Of a DNA stretch of 57,870 nt, positions 55,647 to 57,870 are shown in pieces; the first letter of the stretch is position 1; every line of letters begins with the position of its first letter. The DNA comes from Klebsiella pneumoniae (lineage in GTDB: Bacteria; Pseudomonadota; Gammaproteobacteria; Pseudomonadales; CAMAPQ01): NCBI GenBank assembly GCA_945860125.1, contig CAMAPQ010000007.1:1-57870 (forward strand). The letters are read 5' to 3'. Under the pieces are notes generated by a model. It did no database searches, was not told where the DNA came from, and worked only from the letters and a program-made list of their open reading frames with translations. Position numbers and translations under genes: made by a program.

Positions 55647-57713
55647 ATGAAATTACTTCAATTAGATCGTTCGTTCAGAGAGTGGCTCTCTTCTTTGCCG
55701 GCAGTTTTTTTATTTTTAGCTGTTATTTTAACAACCAATGGTGAAAATTTTCATGCCAAGCTTCTGCAGGGGGGGGGGATTTTATGGGATGACTATTTTT
55801 TACTTCGTGGTGATATGTCGCCCCCTTCTTGCGATAAAAATCCCAATATTGAAAAAGAGCTGAGTAAGCTGGAGGCGGATGCGCAGCAGGAGGATGATTT
55901 AGGTCTTTTTGCGGCAGAGGCATTTGATAAAAAGAGCGCCCAGCAGTCTTTGGAGAAACAAGTTGAGCTATGTCGCCAGAAGCATAGTCTATTTCAAGAA
56001 AATCAAGAAAGAGTAACAGTGAGCGTTAAAGCTTATCGTACTATTGAGACATCTGTTGCAGCGCTTAGTTTATATACAATAGAAAAGCAGCGCTTAATAT
56101 TAAGTTTATTGCTTTTTATTTGTGCTGTTACTGCTTCTCTTCAGCATCATCATATTGCTTTTAGGCCTGCTGCTTCGAGGCTTGATTATCGAGTTTCTGG
56201 TGTTTTTCAAGCAGTTGGGAATTTTGTCCTGCTTTTTTCTGTTTTAACTTATAGAAATGGGTTATATGCATCGGGCATAGCGGTGGCTCATGCCGATGTT
56301 TTGATGGTAATTATTGTAGGGTGTATTAGTTTATATTCGATCAGTATTTTCCAGTCGGTATATATGCCAAAAATGGCACAGAAAGGTGGGTCTATTAAGC
56401 ATGCCCTATTGACGGTACCTATTTATAGCTATATGGCCATTATTGTTGGTTGTTATTTTGTGCTTACCGAAGGTCATATTTCTGGTGTTGCAATTTATTT
56501 TAGCCAGCTTTTTGAGCAGTCAATGATGTTTTTAACCGTTGGATTATATATCTGGGTTGGAATACTAATAAAACAGACCATGATAGGGGAAAGTATTTTT
56601 AGTATTTTTACGCCATGGAAGTTGCCGGCAGAGTTTTTAGCCATCATTGCAGTATTAATTATGGCGTTGCCTACAGCGTATACGGGTGCTTCTGGTGTGA
56701 TCATTATTGCAATGGGTGGTGTTGTTTATAATGAATTAAGACGAGTCAATGCACGTCGTCAGCTTGCTCTTGCAACAACAGCACTTAGTGCGAGTGCCGG
56801 CGTTGTGTTAAGGCCTTGTTTATTAATTGTCATTATTGCTGCTTTAAATAGAGAAGTTATAACTGATCAGTTATTTGAGTGGGGTTCTAGAGTTTTTTGG
56901 GTAAGTGTTTTGGTTTTTTCTCTTGCTGTTCTTTTGTCAAAGAAAGAGGCGTTTTTTATGGCACCTGTTCGTGAAGCTTTTCCCAAAATGATGGATGCTC
57001 TAAAAGGGGTGCTTCCTTATGTTTTAATTTTTTCTTCTATTGCTTTTATTTATGCCTTTTTATTCGATGCTTATCTTGATGAGTTTTCAGCGCCGTTTAT
57101 TTTGCCGGTTATCATTCTTTTCTGTATTTTTTTTGAGCAATTAAGAAAAAAGAAAGTTATGTCATCCGCGGTTACTTGTTCAATGTCTCATGAGGTGCGT
57201 GGAAATACCTTTGAGCAGTGTATTCGTTATGCAACAACTGAATCGACTGTCCATGTTGGTTCTTTGCTTATTCTTATGGGTTTATCGTTTACGGTTGCAG
57301 GAATGATCGAGCGTTCAGAGATTTTTATGCTGTTACCTGATCAGTTAGGTAGCTTATGGGTGTCTGTGTCTATTTTTCTTGTAATGCTTGCTTTTGTGGG
57401 TATGGTGATGGATCCTTTTGGGGCGGTTGTTTTGGTCTCTGGTTCAATAGCGCCTATTGCTTATAAGAATGGAATAAATCCTGTTCATTTTTGGATGATG
57501 ACATTGGTTGCGTTTGAGTTTGGTTATTTGGCGCCGCCTATTGCCCTTAATCATTTGCTAACTAGGCAGGTTGTTGGTGAGAAAGAGGTTTCCCTTGCTT
57601 CTGAAGGCGTATTTAGCCACTGGTGGTATAAGTATGAGCAGTATTTGCTGCCGCTTGTTGTGATGGGTGTTACGCTGCTTATTGTCTCCTATGCACCGCT
57701 TTTCTTTTATTAG
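55647..57713 (+). CDS. TRAP transporter large permease with an N-terminal extension (TatQ/M-type fusion)
   Basis: This is an approximately 688-residue membrane protein. The first ~170 residues have one membrane helix (SLPAVFLFLAVILTT) and a charged periplasmic helical segment with two Cys. Several hydrophobic segments like a small DctQ-type subunit follow. Later residues carry the large DctM-type permease helices, including LPTAYTGASGVIIIAMGGVV and MDPFGAVVLVSGSIAPIAYK, ending FEFGYLAPPIALNHLLTRQV with the usual proline. Ordinary DctM is about 425 residues. ATG 55647 is chosen because the upstream open frame runs through a terminator hairpin. A G10 tract lies in codons 41-44. The substrate is unknown. 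Confidence 0.8.
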   Translation: MKLLQLDRSFREWLSSLPAVFLFLAVILTTNGENFHAKLLQGGGILWDDYFLLRGDMSPPSCDKNPNIEKELSKLEADAQQEDDLGLFAAEAFDKKSAQQSLEKQVELCRQKHSLFQENQERVTVSVKAYRTIETSVAALSLYTIEKQRLILSLLLFICAVTASLQHHHIAFRPAASRLDYRVSGVFQAVGNFVLLFSVLTYRNGLYASGIAVAHADVLMVIIVGCISLYSISIFQSVYMPKMAQKGGSIKHALLTVPIYSYMAIIVGCYFVLTEGHISGVAIYFSQLFEQSMMFLTVGLYIWVGILIKQTMIGESIFSIFTPWKLPAEFLAIIAVLIMALPTAYTGASGVIIIAMGGVVYNELRRVNARRQLALATTALSASAGVVLRPCLLIVIIAALNREVITDQLFEWGSRVFWVSVLVFSLAVLLSKKEAFFMAPVREAFPKMMDALKGVLPYVLIFSSIAFIYAFLFDAYLDEFSAPFILPVIILFCIFFEQLRKKKVMSSAVTCSMSHEVRGNTFEQCIRYATTESTVHVGSLLILMGLSFTVAGMIERSEIFMLLPDQLGSLWVSVSIFLVMLAFVGMVMDPFGAVVLVSGSIAPIAYKNGINPVHFWMMTLVAFEFGYLAPPIALNHLLTRQVVGEKEVSLASEGVFSHWWYKYEQYLLPLVVMGVTLLIVSYAPLFFY
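55769..55778 (+). repeat. G10 homopolymer tract inside the TRAP permease gene
   Basis: Ten consecutive G residues encode the end of a Gln codon and three Gly codons (LLQGGGILW) about 120 bases after the start. In this AT-rich genome such a run is rare. Slippage by one base would shift the frame and stop translation early. Confidence 0.97.
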
Positions 57714-57870
57714 TGAAGGTAACACGACTTGGAATGATGGCTCATAAAAAACTAGCTCTTTCTTATTTTTGAGCATTTTTTTGATTGAAAAATAATCTGC
57801 ATGGTTAATTCTTTCTTTTTTTATTCTCAGAAGGCTAAAGTTAGGTAAGATGCCTGTAACTGATTACGTT
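57714..57870. other. Non-coding tail after the TRAP permease
   Basis: No gene is recognisable to the window end. A loosely self-complementary T-rich stretch around 57750-57800 could be a weak terminator, but I cannot support a specific stem. Confidence 0.3.

Overview
The window reads as a gammaproteobacterial chromosome of moderately low G+C. The evidence is the fused nuoCD, the smpB-rnfH-bamE cluster beside a tmRNA with an ANDE-type tag, pdxA-rsmA-apaG, ibaG-murA-hisGDC, and an ETF/ETF-QO pair. Content fits a free-living, respiring, prototrophic bacterium. A marine Thiotrichales/Piscirickettsiaceae-like lineage is a guess at low confidence. I saw no rRNA, tRNA, CRISPR array or recognisable defence system.

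Layout. (1) 1-4520 is accessory DNA beside ssrA: an intact but window-truncated response regulator gene, a wrecked histidine kinase, an IS end, a more G+C-rich periplasmic-protein/porin pair, an IS6-type remnant and a tyrosine integrase ending against the tmRNA 3' end. (2) 4521-6344 is ssrA, smpB, rnfH and bamE. (3) 6601-23795 encodes all of respiratory complex I, but in permuted order: nuoGHIJKLMN, then a polysaccharide deacetylase and a GNAT-like acetyltransferase, then nuoAB(CD)EF. A 15-copy heptanucleotide repeat lies just upstream of the acetyltransferase. (4) 23901-29939 is lemA with an M48 protease, then hisE, a methyltransferase, apaG, rsmA and pdxA on the minus strand. (5) 30040-34883 has a metzincin lipoprotein, hisC-tyrA and dcd. 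(6) 35021-41337 is mlaC-ibaG-murA-hisG-hisD-hisC and lgt. (7) 41406-50767 has uvrA, a small EF-hand protein with a possible leader peptide, an MFS transporter, dnaG-yqeY and ETF-QO. (8) 51001-57713 has etfBA, rnhB and a TRAP transporter of the TPR-associated (TatT-P-M) type.

How they work together. NDH-1 and the ETF/ETF-QO branch both feed electrons into the quinone pool. The TRAP system would import an unknown, probably organic, substrate. HisE, G, D and C, TyrA, PdxA, MurA, Dcd, RnhB and DnaG are housekeeping.

The most unusual signals are these. The complex I operon is circularly permuted with surface-modification genes at the seam. Two families of small inverted-repeat elements (four copies) each touch or supply the stop codon of a gene. 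Several simple-sequence tracts look like contingency loci: TACCTAA x15 before the acetyltransferase, G10 early in the TRAP permease, and a 9-bp in-frame repeat in the EF-hand protein. The integrase reading frame runs into the tmRNA gene.
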